From Wurfbainia villosa (Eukaryota; Streptophyta; Magnoliopsida; Zingiberales; Zingiberaceae), in assembly GCA_025175895.1 (NCBI GenBank), contig CM046006.1, positions 69,460,288 through 69,524,287 of the forward strand: 64,000 bases of DNA, in the 5' to 3' direction. The notes below the pieces were generated by a model that saw only the letters and a list, made by a program, of their open reading frames with translations, did no database searches and had not been told where the DNA came from. Every line of letters begins with the position of its first letter. The stretch's first letter is position 1. The position numbers and the translations under genes were made by a program. Positions 46,123 through 58,594 of the stretch are shown here, one piece after another.

Positions 46123-46935
46123 CAAAAATATACTAGGAAACTAATTAAATGTTTTGGAATGCAAGATGCTAAAACCATCAATACACCCATGGCAACTAAT
46201 GTCAACATAGGAGAGGACTTAGAAGGAAAGCCCATCGACCTAAAATGCTATAGGAGTGCGATAGGGAATCTTCTATACTTAACCACGAGTCGACCCGACA
46301 TTTTATTCACGGTAAGTATGTGCACAAGGTTTCAAACCTGTGCCAAGGAGTCTCACCTAACCTTAGTTAAGCGTATCCTTAGGTATTTAAAGAGCACGCT
46401 AAGTGTAGGTATTTGGTACCCTAGATCTACCAAGTTTGAACTAATCGGCTATTCCGACTCGAACTATGCCGACAGTAAACTCGATAGAAAGAGCACGAGT
46501 GGTTGTTGTCAACTTCTCGGCTCAAGTCTAGTGAGTTGGTGCAGTAGGAAGCAACACTGTGTTGCCTTATCTACCACCGAATTCAAATACATCGCGATGG
46601 GTGAGTGTGTAGCTCAGCTTCTTTGGATGAAGCACACTCTCCAAGACTTTAACTTAAACTTCAACAATATTAAAACTCACATAGATAATATTAGCTCCAT
46701 CAACTTAACCAAAAATCCTATTTGCCATTCTAGGACTAAACATATAGAAGTTAAACACCACTTTATTCGAGAGCATGCAGCTAACGGAACCATCCAACTC
46801 GAATATGTGGAATCCAAGTCAAACCTAGCCGATCTTTTTACCAAGCCACTACCCGAAGTTGAATTTCGTCTACTAAGACGAAAATTAGGCATGTGCGTAA
46901 TAGAGTATGACCTACATTCTTTTTATATACTCTAG
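46123..46935 (+). pseudogene. Copia-E RNase H
   Basis: Same frame as the reverse transcriptase. Catalytic acids sit in YSDSNYADS (D), LSTTEFKYIA (E) and THIDNISSINL (D); the usual TEAEY is TEFKY here. The end is SNLADLFTKPLPEVEF then a stop at 46933. It degrades the RNA of the RNA-DNA hybrid. Confidence 0.9.
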
Positions 46936-47679
46936 TATTTACTTCTCTTTTCATGTTAAAGGAACTAGCTTAGGGCTCACCCTAGATATCATGCACCTAT
47001 AGATTTAAGGAGCTAATACATCTCACAATACATAGGACTAATGTGTTTGTGTACTTAGCCACGTAGATGGGCGTGAGATGTTAAGACCTTACTCCTGGTT
47101 CCAGATGTAGAGCTAGTGCATCGCCATGAACCACGGAGTATAATCATATATATTAACTGACTCTGACCAGGACTTGTTGATCTTTCATATCAATCAAGTC
47201 AAATAAGAGTTGAACATTCAATAGATGAGCTTATTTTTAGTATATTATTTTCAAACTAATATGGAACATGCTTGGACTTGGAACTTAAACTTAATACTTA
47301 TATTTTTCAAACCCACTCTTTCCGATTTATGGCAAAAGGGGGAGAAAAGGCCAAAGTTAAGGGATTATTTTTTTTTTGATAATTTAACTTAGTAACTTAA
47401 TTCTATATTCTTATGGACAAACGTAATGTTTGCAACTTTATTAGTTGAGCTTATTCTTAATACTAAGGCCATCTTTAAGTAATTGTTAATTACTTAAACT
47501 CTTCCTAAGTAGCAAACATCAAGGGGGAGGGTTAAGACCTTCTTTCAAGACTCACCCTCGGTCAAGGGGGAGGTTTTCTCAAGGGGGAGTACTTGAAAGA
47601 AAGTCTCTATTACTCCTACTTAATTTTTAACTCTCCATGCATATTATTTCCTTAACTTTGTATGGGTTTTCCATAGATC
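46936..47679 (+). other. Copia-E 3' untranslated region
   Basis: No gene. It contains several GGGGGAG runs (near 47338, 47523, 47570, 47583) resembling purine-tract copies upstream of the real one. Confidence 0.7.
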
Positions 47680-47693
47680 AAAAAGGGGAAGAT
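47680..47693 (+). other. Polypurine tract of Copia-E
   Basis: AAAAAGGGGAAGAT directly before the LTR. Confidence 0.85.
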
Positions 47694-48795
47694 TGTTGGT
47701 GCAGTAGGCACCTAAATCGAACCTGAGTTTTGATTATAGCAAACGATACAAAGTTAAGCTCATTTTGTTATCTCACGAGCTAAATCAAATGTGCAGAAAA
47801 GTGGTAAAGCTAGAGCTGAAGGTCAGCGACACCTGAAGGGAGTCGTGGTGGTCGGGCGACATCGGGATGACTTCGGAGGGAGCCGAAGGAATCAGGTGGA
47901 AGACCGAAAGCAGAAGCTACAAGGTAAATGTTGAGTTAAGCTCGTGTGAGTGAGCATGAGAAAGGGCGTGTCCTCCGTACGGGGACGTTCTTAGGCGACG
48001 ATCCGACTAAGACCTCCCATGGAAGGTCTAAGTCAAGATCGGATGGTATATGGTCATTTAATTTGCTTATATTAACTGTATTTTTGAGCTAACTCTTCGT
48101 TGCAGCTGGGAAACCTGCCATTAGTCGACTGAGGGCTTGTATCAGTCGACTGATCCATCAGCAGTCGATTGGTAAGGGTAGCAGTCGATTGTTGGTCAAG
48201 GATCAGCTTCGAAAAGAGTCAAATCTTATCTCCATTTTTAAAGGGATAGGAGGCTTGCTCTCATTGGTTGAAGATGTGAACGTCTAGGGTTTACAAGGCT
48301 ATAAAAGTAGGGGTTCTCCACCCTATTTCCATCATTAAAAGCTCTTTAAAAGCCTCCGCTACGATACTCTTCTACGAAGAACTTATGACGATGAAGTGCT
48401 ACCGCATCTCCGATGACAAGTGCCTAACTTTTATTACTTTATTTAGTCATTGGTTTTTATTTTTTTATTGTCGTCTATAAATCTTTATTTATCATGCTTT
48501 AATCGTAACAAGGAGAGGGGGAGTGTCCCTCTACCTTGAACTTTTTCATATTGTGTGTATTCGCTTACTCCTACCTCTAACGAGGAAGAGTATTTTTAGT
48601 GCTTCGCCCTCCGTACGCGCTCTAGGACCATTAGGGCCTTGGACTAGCAGCCGAAGGCTATGAACCAAGTAAAAAACAAACGAGTACTTTTTTCTTTCCG
48701 CTGCATTTACTCTCACTCACATTTTATATCAAACAAACGAATTTTGTCTTGCGCTATTCATCACCCCCCCCTCTAGCGCTCTAATCGATCCAACA
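47694..48795 (+). repeat. Copia-E 3' LTR
   Basis: 1,102 bases, close match to 40379-41477, with its palindrome cluster at 48121-48190 and ending GATCCAACA. Confidence 0.93.
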
Positions 48796-50559
48796 TGGGT
48801 CAAGTCATCACATTTCTTGTGGAAATCAGAGACTACAGTCTTAGGGATTTTCACTAATTATGCTAGTCAGATCATTACTTGTTGGGTAATGGACAAGACG
48901 AGTAGGCTATTATTGATGCAGATAGTAGAAGGCTAGTTTAAGGTGTTTCATAGGGATTTTGATCCCTGAGTTGTTCGTGTTGAGTTGTATAACTTTGAAG
49001 GTATTTTTAAGTACTTAATCTGGGTTATACAAAGGAAGTAGAGTTAGTTGCATACCATTATCAGGATTTAGTCGGTACTTGGTGGAAGATGCAGAAAATA
49101 ACTTTCAGGGAATAATATATCACTTATCATGGTTAGTGATGTTGAGAGAGAGTAATTCCCCACGTCACTTTCTGTGACACATTGTAGGGAATTCTTGAGC
49201 TTCAAGTAGGGTGATCGTCGATAATGGGAATACCATGCAGAGTCGTTAGACTTGCAGGGTTTATACTCACCTAATAGCTCAAGAGGGTAAATGAATGTCT
49301 TAAGCCACTCAAAGTTACTGGATTACATTTGGATTAGGATGTTTGGATCTTCTATCAGATCCTGCCAGAAGACATTGGGTTGAGTCAGGAGTTTAGAAAT
49401 GGCTCCGTACAAGTGTTTAGGAGATGAAGATCGATAAGTAGACATTGCAAGTCAAATGTTGGAATGAGAAGCCTCCGAATGTTGGTCAAAAGGAGCAAGA
49501 TCAGAGTCATAAGCCACGAGCTACTATTGGAGAGTTTTTTCGATCATAGAAGACCCACCGTAGATCGTCAGAACTGTCTGATGTTATCAGCGGAATCAGA
49601 ATAAAGACTCCGAAGGGATTATGTGCGTGCAGTGTGGATCATGAAGTCATGCAAAGTCAGATTATCCATTGGATCAGATCATTTGTTGCTATTGTAAGCA
49701 ACCAGTACAGTTGAGAAGGTGTATTTTGAAGACTCAGTTGAAGACTATCGATGGTATTCTAGGAGGATGATGCACAGTCTCGACAGCGGAGATCAACACA
49801 AAAGATTGGGTTATCTCATCAGCAATGACTAACCACCTCAGGCGTGGTTGGAGTTCCTTGATACTTCCCTTCAGGGGAAGTGATTTACTCAACAGTATCA
49901 GCAGAAGACATCTTAGAAGATTCATGCAGACGACAACAATGGTTACCCCCCAGACGTGGATTGGCTTTGTACAGAGGAGAGAGTATACGACGATGGTCGT
50001 ATCTATTTTGTATTATACAATTGCAGCTCGTGGGATTAAGTGATGAGATCAGATGATCTAGGAAAATCCCCGGGTCATTCATTGCAGAAATGCGACCGTT
50101 TTATCGCGAACTCGTTGGATCTTATCTTGTTCTCTTCGGAGAAAGGCCAAGACCTATGGGGAGCCTTTGGATCAGATCGGCAGATAATTGATCGTTCATG
50201 GTATTACTTTAGTTTACCCTCTGGGTTAGTATATTGAGAGATGCTTGTAGTTTACAGGTATCTTTGTCTAGAACATTCTTAGTTTAGATTAGAAGGGTTC
50301 CTATACATCGACTTGTGGGTCGATGGTATCTCTACTGTCAGGCGAGATGTGGACCAACAATTAAGAAGTCAAGGGATGCCCTTAGACTCTGATAGACATA
50401 CCTTTACTGTAGACATATCCTTACGGATGGTTATTGTTAGAAGTATGGTATGATATGTCTCTCGGATGTGCATATAATCTGAGAGTATTCAGATGTAGTT
50501 TCGGATGAACTCCTAGGCTTGTCGTTGCATAAGCAAGTGGAGTAGGCAATCTAAATGAT
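48796..50559 (+). pseudogene. Gypsy-2 gag/protease remnant
   Basis: Frame-broken. At about 49620-49725 the translation gives a vestige of CCHC knuckles (CVQCGS, stop, SHAKSDY, then CYCKQPVQL). The protease site cannot be read. The rest shows only short open frames. Confidence 0.5.
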
Positions 50560-51744
50560 TGCGAAAATAGTTCCAGTATCGAAGATCCCATACCGGGTGA
50601 TAATTTGATTGGTATAAGTGTTACTAAACACTATGGGAATTGGAAGAATGTAAGTTGCGATTATAGGAGATATTGGAGGGGATATTTATCTATCCCAGTA
50701 TTTCTCCTTGAGAAGATTCGGAACTCTTTGTTGAAAGAGAGATGAACCTTTGAGATAATGCATCGATTATTGATGATGAAATACGGTAGTTGTTGAAAAT
50801 TAATATCCTTCATTGAGGATAAATGATCTGTTTAGATCAGCTAAGGACACCTGTGTATACTCTAGGGTTGATTTACGACTGGAGTGTTGATATTGTAGTG
50901 ATATGATGTTATACAATTATCATTATCATTGTGATGATTGATATATCATCCGTGTACAGTAAAGAGGATGCAAGTGTGTAGAGACGACAATTTTATACTT
51001 GGTATGAATTTTAGGACTTTTGATTATGTTGATAGACTATTTAACGATTTAGTCATCTATGGATTTGAGAAATCGTGTATTCTGGATACGATTGGATCAG
51101 TTTATGGTTGTTGGAGTTGCGCAACTTGGTCACTGTTGATGGTGGTAGTTGGAGTTGCACACTCGGCCACCATAGATGGTGGTTTCCTTGTATGGATTTG
51201 GTTATTACCGTAGATGTGGATAAGATGCTTTTAAGCGTTAGTATATCACTGACTTGTTTGATCAGGAAGGTGATGGAATTTATTTTATCGGAAGCCTGTG
51301 AAACTAGTTTTCAGGGCTCAGTCGATGGTTGACTTTTGCATCAGTGTTAGTTAATCCTTTTGATGTTGATGGAAGGGTATTGTACGCAGATGCATCGCTT
51401 CAGTGAATGGAGCGATTCCAATGCTATTGAATGAGACATATCTCATACTTACACCAATTGAGGAACTACGAGATAAGCTGTCATATACATGATGTGACTT
51501 TAGTAGTTATTATCTTGATTTATGGATATATGGAGAAGGAGTGCTCATAGAGTTTTGACTAGCTACTAGGTAGCCACTATAGAGTTGCTGGAACACAAAC
51601 AGTTGCAACAAGTGAAATTGGTCACTATAGTCTCCCATGCACTTATAGAGTGTGTGGTGGAGTGGATTTTGAATGGTAGATGGGCTTCCCTTGTGAAAAG
51701 ATAATTCTCCCTCTCTGATAATGATAGTGTATTCCGGACACACA
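50560..51744 (+). pseudogene. Gypsy-2 reverse transcriptase/RNase H remnant
   Basis: Around 50755-50885, mixing frames gives the Gypsy RT shadow of CIDY, NTV, YPSLRINDLF and CVYSRV. Near 51265-51330, KVMEFI...SEACETSFQ matches the segment between RT and RNase H of chromoviruses. It aligns along its length with 28100-29228. Confidence 0.6.
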
Positions 51745-52331
51745 TCCAGTTAAGAAAGAGTTGCTACAGGAAGCACATCATTAGAGATTTGCTATTCATC
51801 CTGATGGTACTCAGATGTACCGAGAGTTGAAACGTTTATACTGGTGGAACGATATGAAAAGGGGTATAGCAGATTTTGCTGCTCGATGTTTAGTATGCCA
51901 GTAGGCGAAGGCTGAACATCAGAAACTTGCTGGATTGCTTCAGAAAATTCCGATTCCGAATTGGAAGTAGGAGCATATCACTATTGATTTCGTTACGGGA
52001 TTGCCCATAACCCGTAAAGGACATGATGCGATTTGAGTGATCGTGGATCGACCAACCAAATCAGTTAACTTTCTGCCTATTCGTGGGCCGGATACGTTGG
52101 ATCGTCTGGCAGAGTTGTACTGTAGAGAGATTATCAGGTTGTGTGGCATACCCTTGAGTATTATATCTGATAGAGATCTGTGATTTACCTCAAGATTCTG
52201 GTAGAGTCTGCATCAGACCATGGGCATAGAGCTTCGACTCAGTACAACATTTCATCCGCTGATAGATGGACAATCTGAGCGTAACATTCAGACTCTGGAG
52301 GATCTATTAAGATCTTGTGTCATAGATATAG
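51745..52331 (+). pseudogene. Gypsy-2 integrase remnant
   Basis: A zinc-binding part (HPDGTQMYRELKRLYWW...CLVCQ) is followed by the core with DFVTGLP (first D), IISDRDL (second D) and DGQSERNIQTLEDLLRS (E). In-frame stops fall at about 51782, 51902, 51968, 52033, 52181 and 52201. The C-terminus and chromodomain are missing. Confidence 0.82.
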
Positions 52332-52556
52332 AGTCCCATTCTAGTACGATTATTTATCTTTTGATAGATGATCAATATGAAGGTACTATTCATACTTTAG
52401 AAGGTTGTTAAAAGTATGCATGATAGACTTTAAAGGCTATCAGTACCCCCACATAGTTACTTGAGGTGTGTGATTTTCTTCAAGTACTTGAGTCGAGCAG
52501 TGCGGTGTTGCTTACTCATCGTACTTGAGTAGGAAATTTGGGGACCAAATTTTTAT
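52332..52556 (+). other. Diverged duplicate of integrase segment and Gypsy-2 tail
   Basis: 52332-52430 reads like a degraded copy of 52236-52331 (TTTGATAGATGATCAATATG against GCTGATAGATGGACAATCTG, then ATTCATACTTTAGAAG against ATTCAGACTCTGGAGG). After it comes the short tail shared with Gypsy-1 before the purine tract. Confidence 0.5.
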
Positions 52557-52569
52557 TAGTGGGGGAGAA
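52557..52569 (+). other. Polypurine tract of Gypsy-2
   Basis: TAGTGGGGGAGAA directly before the LTR; same as in Gypsy-1. Confidence 0.88.
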
Positions 52570-55341
52570 TGTGAGATATCTAAAAATAATAATAATAATA
52601 AAATACCCTTGTTAATTAGGCAAATACCCTATGGGATTTTGCAAGAATTTTTAGAAATTTTTTCTGGATTTAAACGGAATTCTTATGATATTATGTAAGG
52701 AAAGATTTAACAGGCTTTTACAAGGCCTATTTGGATTATCCATTATTGAGGGGTTAATATGTTTTATTAACCTATGGTTTAAATAGAAAATCATTTTTTT
52801 TCTCATTTCTTTCACTGCCGCTCAACTCCTCTTCTCCGCCCGATCCTCTTCTTCGTCGATCCTTCTTCCCCGATCCCGACAGTGCCGATCTCCCCTTCCC
52901 CTCCTTCGTTCCATCATCGTCTCCTTCTCCTCTTCACCGCCGTCACTCAAGCACTGGTCTCTCTTTCTCTTCTCCCAATTGAGCACCTTACTTCATCACC
53001 GTCGCAATGACAATGATCGACGTGGTTCCCTCTGTTGCCCGTCGTCATGCGGCCAGACTCCGCCACCTGTCCACTCATCGCCGGCCCATCTCTTCGGTCG
53101 TTGGCCTCCGATTTGCACATCGTGGTCGATCCCTCCCCTCTTACCCTCAAGCTTCGTCGAGGCGACTGGTCGGCCGCCAACCACTGTTTGGGGGCGATTC
53201 TCGCTAAAGTCGAAGAGTCGATCCTCACTGTGAGTGATGAATCCGATGTCAGCCACCTCTTTCATTGCTTTGCTATCGTAGCTCTCCACCTAAGCAGCAA
53301 GCATCACCATTGCATCCGGTCTTTGCCGCGGTGAGCTCTTCATCCCCATTGGCTTTGTTCTCTACAAATTTGGACGACAGTAAAGGGGTTGTCCTCCCTT
53401 TTCGTTGTCTGCAATCCTTGGCAGTTAACAGTGCGTTCAAGAAGGAAAGCCGAAGGTCTTTCAGATCCGAGAAAAACACCAACAATGTAGATCTTTGGAT
53501 ATTGGGCAAATCTGTCAATCGATAATGGGCAATGACCATATATTCGATTGTGTTCAGGTAATTTTTCTATTCTCTTTGGATTGGGTATTCACATATCGAT
53601 AGAATGAAGAAAAACTTAGATACTATGTATTTGCAGGTGTTTGGGATTATTGTGGTTGAGTTTTGCCTTCAGTTTATTTGGATTGTTTAAATCGGACTCA
53701 CCAAATTGAATCATGGAGTTGTGTGCTCTTGAATTGGAGTTAAGTAAGCTAAATCTAAGTAAGGATGTTGTGATATTTGAGATATATTGCAATCACTAGA
53801 TGAATGATGTTAAATGGTATCAATAGATATGCTGCTAGTTAAGCGTAGAGATATGCAGATCAGAGGTAAGCGTAGAGATTTTATGATTTTAGGTGATGAG
53901 ATATTGGAATTGGGATCGATTGCCTCTTATTCAGCAAAGATTTGATACCCTAAATTGGAACAAGATGTTGTGCAATTGAGGATAAGCAAGGTGAGTTGAT
54001 ATGGATAATTTTTTTAGTTGGGTATCATGATGAAAGTGCAAGTAGTTATGTAGCATGTTGTTGATTTCAAATATTGTGGCATAATTGACAATCATGAAGG
54101 AGTCAGGTCAGCTCAGTGGATAATGTATTGATGAGAGTAGATTAACTGAGGTATTAAGAATCGATCATGATTTGATTTGGTCATTGGATGTATGAATAGA
54201 ATTTAGTTCTATTATATGTTATGTGTAGGACTTTGATTCAAGGCGGATTTGCGGATGTGCAAGCTACTAACACGAGCTATACATATATCAGGTGGGTAAT
54301 TTCCTACCCTGGTCAGGTGAATTGATTATTAATGCATGCAGATTTAGATATATGATCATATTACCTTGACTATGCTCTTATTTATTCTTGTGCTTGATAC
54401 TTTGTCTTTGGCCTTATATGCTCTATTGCTGATATCATACTTTCTTTCATCATGATTAGGAATTACAAATGTGATGTAAGTAAACCTATAATTACTTAGT
54501 TATGTGTAAATAGTGGAGTAAAGATGATGACCTGATTTGTAAATTGGGTAAAAGGTCATCCGTGAGTAGGTAATGTCCTGAACGTAGGGTTGATTCCAAT
54601 ACCCTTAGGTTGCATGTTTACTACCGATCATGTATTGTGTAAATGGTCAGGTGAATTGTGCTTAGTGTGTCGCTACGGACCGGTGGTCCTAGCTTGTTAT
54701 GATCAGTTGAGTATGACTCTCTGTAGGATAGAGAGTGCGTTGATCAGATTGGTATGACTCTCTACAGGATAGAGAGTGTAATGATCAGTTGAGTATGACT
54801 CTCTGCAGGATAGAGAGTGCATTGATCAGATTAGTATGACTCTCTGTAGAATAGAGAGTCTATGGTGGATGTCTATATGTGTGACTATGCATTCATGTCA
54901 TTTGCATGCATGCTGGCGACGTGGTCTCCCTTATGGTTGAGGGGGTCATCAGTCATCCTGCCTCCACGATTACTCATAGGAGGAGTAACCGATGTGAGGG
55001 CATAGCTTTTGTGGTGCCGCACTCTACCACTATAGACGATGGTAGTTGGATTTATGTGTCATTGTCCTGCGTGTGTGGCACTCGACCACTCATGGGTAGT
55101 GACTGTCGAAGTGGCCAACAGCAGGGACCCCCATCGAGTAGCTTGCTCTTTACGCTTATATGCTACTCGATCATACTGCCCACTCAGCCACTCGAGAGTA
55201 GTAGTTGGTGTTGAGTTAGGACAGTTGTCATGTCGAGTCACCGAGGCCACACTGGTCGTGGTAGCTTTAGGGTGAGTCGGCATGATCATGTATGCTGCAT
55301 TGTCGTGACTTATGACATTTTGCATATTGCCATATATATGC

Positions 55342-55379
<38 letters not shown>

Positions 55380-56219
55380 ATGATTGTGATTAGCATATAT
55401 ATAGATGCAGTCTATATGTATGCTTACTATGATGTTGCATTTGTTTGTACTATGCATGTTGCATTTGTTTATACATCATCATACATGCTACTACATCTGC
55501 TATATGATAGTGTATGGGATACCACGTATGAGTTGATTAGACTATTGCATTCTTTGACCAGTATTTATGATGTTGTATGGTTTAGACATGATTTCTTGTT
55601 ATATATATTGTGGATATGTGCTCATGTTGGATAAGTGTAGTGTAGCAGACTTTCAGGTATGTCTGCATTTTACGTTGTTCATTTGGTTAGAAGGTATATG
55701 CATGTATATGTTTATCATGCTGGGGTTTACCTGATGTACCTGTAGATTTTTTCTGTTGAACTACATGTGATATTTGATATATACATGTTTTTTCTATTAC
55801 CGCTGAGTTATACTCACCACCACGGACCCTGAGTTTTTCTATCGCCTAGGTAATAAGTAGAAGTCTTTGTGACGGCTTAGAGCATCGCCAGCGGTCCATC
55901 CCATCTCACTTTCTGAGCCTCCCATGGATTTTGGTTTTCTTTTGTGGACTTCAGTTGTGTTTGGAGTTTATGTACTGTCTTGGTATTGTGGACATGTTTT
56001 GTGGGTGTACACCCATGTTTTGTTCGGATTTAAGGTTGGTATGGGTTGTTAGATGTTTGTTATTATGTTGTGATGTCTTCCGTTGTTGTTTTGTTTTAGT
56101 TATGTCGATTATGTTGTGATTGTGGTCCCAAGGGCCTTGTATTAACAAGATATATTGTCACGTACAAGGGAGATGTCATCCATTTTCTTTTCGGCTCAGC
56201 ATACTCTCGGGGCATGACC
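52570..56219 (+). repeat. Gypsy-2 3' LTR
   Basis: 3,650 bases, partner of 33176-36657. It keeps 54905-55330, largely missing from the 5' copy, and has a short TA run at 55345-55378. The end reads GGGGCATGACC, one change from the 5' copy. Confidence 0.87.
54695..54870 (+). repeat. ~42 base hairpin units in Gypsy-2 3' LTR
   Basis: Four units with ACTCTCTGCAGGATAGAGAG / T-type inverted repeats, matching 35268-35440. Confidence 0.8.
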
Positions 56220-56224
56220 AGTAG

Positions 56225-57213
56225 ACATACAAATAAAAACTGCTCAATGCACTTGTTAGGATGATTGATTAGTCATCTTTGTATCATAAAATACAATCTC
56301 GTTGCACCCCAGATCCAAGACTTATTACATCTAATCAAACTGCTTTTCTCATCGAAAGTATCCCCATATATTATTCTATATTATATTCACTAATATGTTT
56401 AATCCCTCCATGGATAAACATAAAAGACTAGTCAGTGAATATTAAACTCTGATGTAACATCAATTGGTCTTCCTTTTTCCAAACTGAAATATATTAACCA
56501 TAACTCAGCTGCTTTCCTAGACCTGTCCCTCAGACCTCAATTTATCTTCCGGACCATCGGTAAACAGACTAAAGTAGTAAACACTAAATCAGAGCCTCAA
56601 GAAACAGCTGAAAGTAATAAGGGTACAAGAGATTCCTCCCAGTGGATCTCAAATCTCACACAGTGGGGCTCAGGGATATATTTTTTTGTCTCAAGTAATG
56701 TGGTTCCCACTCTCCCTAGTCGATTTATCACACATGGTATGAAACACGTGCCAACAGTGTTATTCTTCATTTCTCAAAAGGGTGTGTTAGATTTCTCTAA
56801 CACTGTTCAGGTATGAGACTCAACCTACACATAAGACTCTACCCAAAGATCTCATGGAAAGTCTCTCAAAAATAGTATCACAAATCGCAAGTGATACTGA
56901 GATCTCAAACCTAGCTACTTACATGCAACATGGATGTGACTACGCCCATGTCAATCATATCGCACATGATCTCATTCTGAACACATATCAGGGCGACTTA
57001 AGCTCTAGCATGGTTACTCTCAAAACCTCTTACAGCTAGAAACCATCTTATCTCCACTCTTGGAGGTGACCACTCGTGTGAGAGAGTGAACCTGCCCCTA
57101 CCTAACACACACACACACACACAACAAGTGCAACATTTGAAATTATAACTAGACCATTAATGCACATAAAGTTAATTAAGCATCTATTATCAATACGGTA
57201 CAAGTTGAGAAAA
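56225..57213 (-). other. Copia-B 3' untranslated region
   Basis: It lies downstream (minus strand) of the Copia-B RNase H stop and joins across Gypsy-2 to 33056-33175. No gene. It includes a short CA repeat at about 57104-57123. Confidence 0.6.
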
Positions 57214-57214
57214 C

Positions 57215-57413
57215 TCATAAAGTACCTAAACCCAATGACACTCTATGTTCCACAAAGGAGTCTCTAGGGATAGGTTTGGTAAAGGGGTCAACCACCATGT
57301 TGTGTGTTAAAATATACTTGACAATCACTTCATTCTTCTCAATGATGTCTCTCACATAATGGCATTTGGTATCTATGTGTTTGGTTCTACTATGAAACTT
57401 AGGGTCTCGAGTG
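57215..57413 (-). pseudogene. Copia-B RNase H, C-terminal end
   Basis: The minus frame reads RDPKFHSRTKHIDTKCHYVR, then KNEVIVKYILTHNMVVDPFT and KPIPRDSF. These are the conserved end of Copia RNase H (SRTKHID, DPFTKPIP). The upstream part of the gene lies to the right but is cut at 57418 by Copia-C, so only about 65 codons remain. Confidence 0.85.
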
Positions 57414-57418
57414 TAAGC
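57414..57418. other. Target site of Copia-C (left copy)
   Basis: TAAGC abuts the LTR start; the right copy would be beyond the window. Confidence 0.5.
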
Positions 57419-57813
57419 TGTTGGTGCAACAATGCCCCAAGTATTCATATGTTTTGATGTTTGGATAATCATCTAAGTTAGGCAACAAATTGTGATCTAA
57501 TGGTGAACATGATCAAGTGACAGGTAAAGGCAAAGTCCAAGTATGATCTTGGCAAGAGAAGTCCAAAGGCAAGTCTTGGCAGCGTAAGTCCAAGCATGTA
57601 GACTTGGCTGCGTAAAGTCCAAGCACGCTTTGGCAAAGGAAAACCCAAGACATGATAAAACTGAAGGAAGCTCTTGGAAGCAAGGCGCAAAGGATGAACA
57701 AGTTGCGGACTCGGAGGGATCCTAGAAGCGCAAGGCTTAAGGAAGAGCTAGAAGGTTGAGTCTAGGTCTAGGGGATGAAATCAAGTATGAAATACTCATA
57801 CTTGATGTGTATC

Positions 57814-58035
57814 AGTCGACTGGTCAAGTGCTCGACTGAGTCAGGGTGAAACCCTGACTATCAGTCGACTGCCTTGGCAATGGCAGTCGACTGATAATGC
57901 TATCAGTCGACTGCTACTGTTGGCAGTCGACTGATCAAGGCAAAAACAGGCACAGAATGGAGTCCCACTCGACTGCGGCCTGTGATCACTCGACTGATCA
58001 CTCCATCAGTTGACTGATGGAGGGATTAGTCGACT
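57814..58035 (+). promoter_or_regulatory. CAGTCGACTG palindrome cluster in Copia-C U3
   Basis: At least six exact or near copies of the self-complementary CAGTCGACTG (for example near 57815, 57862, 57887, 57906, 57926) plus half-changed forms (CACTCGACTG, CAGTTGACTG) lie in 220 bases ending about 130 bases upstream of the TATA box. The position suggests a regulatory array; this is inference. Confidence 0.6.
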
Positions 58036-58167
58036 GATGAGAATGTCGTTGGACGAAACGACTGTAAATCCCGCGAATCCGGTTGTTCATAGGCCGTTAA
58101 TCGTGCCGATCGGATGACCGACGTGCATCGCATCGCGATCGTCTCAACGAGAAAATCAGCCCTCTCT

Positions 58168-58177
58168 CTATAAAAAG
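58168..58177 (+). promoter_or_regulatory. TATA box, Copia-C 5' LTR
   Basis: CTATAAAAAG, followed by a leader ending at the primer site. Confidence 0.7.
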
Positions 58178-58541
58178 AGGGTTGGTGGAGGTTTTTGGAG
58201 TTAATGCTTATTCTCTAATTCTTCCTCAAAGCCTCCACGAGTTTTTAAGCTTTCTAAGTGATCTTAAATCCTCTCCTCCTCTCTCTAAGCTTAAGTTTCA
58301 TTCTTTGTAAAGAAGAGGAGGTTTGTTGTAAAGGAAAGCTTCTTAGTGGAATTGCTTGGATTGATCCACCTTAAGGATCGCCGTGGAGTAGAGCGTTATC
58401 TCCAAACCACGTAAAGGCTTTGTTAGCATTGTTCTTTTGTTTTTACTTATATTATTTCTATTTGCTTCCGCTAATCATTCTTGTAGAAACGAAAAACGCT
58501 ATTCACCCCCCCCCTCTAGCTTCCAAACGATCTCTAACAAG

Positions 58542-58553
58542 TGGTATCAGAGC
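58542..58553 (+). other. Primer binding site of Copia-C
   Basis: TGGTATCAGAGC, perfect for initiator methionine tRNA, two bases after the LTR. Confidence 0.93.
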
Positions 58554-58594
58554 CCGGATCACATCGGAAGATCTAGCAATCAACCGGAGCAAAG

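Larger units (their letters stand above)
40379..48795 (+). mobile_element. Copia-E, near full-length but mutated Copia element
   Basis: LTRs 40379-41477 and 47694-48795 (TGTTGGTGCAGTAGG...GATCCAACA), primer site 41480-41491, purine tract 47680-47693. Domain order gag, protease, integrase, reverse transcriptase, RNase H defines Copia. Flanks GGGGT (40374-40378) and TGGGT (48796-48800) agree at 4 of 5 bases. The lost gag start, several stops and an integrase frameshift make it inactive. The domain types look like the SIRE/Tork part of the superfamily, but I do not fix the clade. Confidence 0.9.
57419..58539 (+). repeat. Copia-C 5' LTR
   Basis: 1,121 bases, TGTTGGTGCAACAATGCC...CTCTAACA. It holds the densest palindrome cluster (57814-58035), a TATA box at 58168-58177, a GC-balanced leader and the C-rich CTATTCACCCCC segment near its end. 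A tandem-like block at 57525-57670 repeats AAGTCCAAG and CTTGGCA words. Confidence 0.88.

Noticed and set aside
46936..47693. Envelope-like gene after pol in Copia-E
   Set aside because: No open frame of useful length or membrane segment between RNase H and the purine tract.
57104..57123. CA repeat as a marked feature
   Set aside because: A short ordinary microsatellite in the Copia-B tail.
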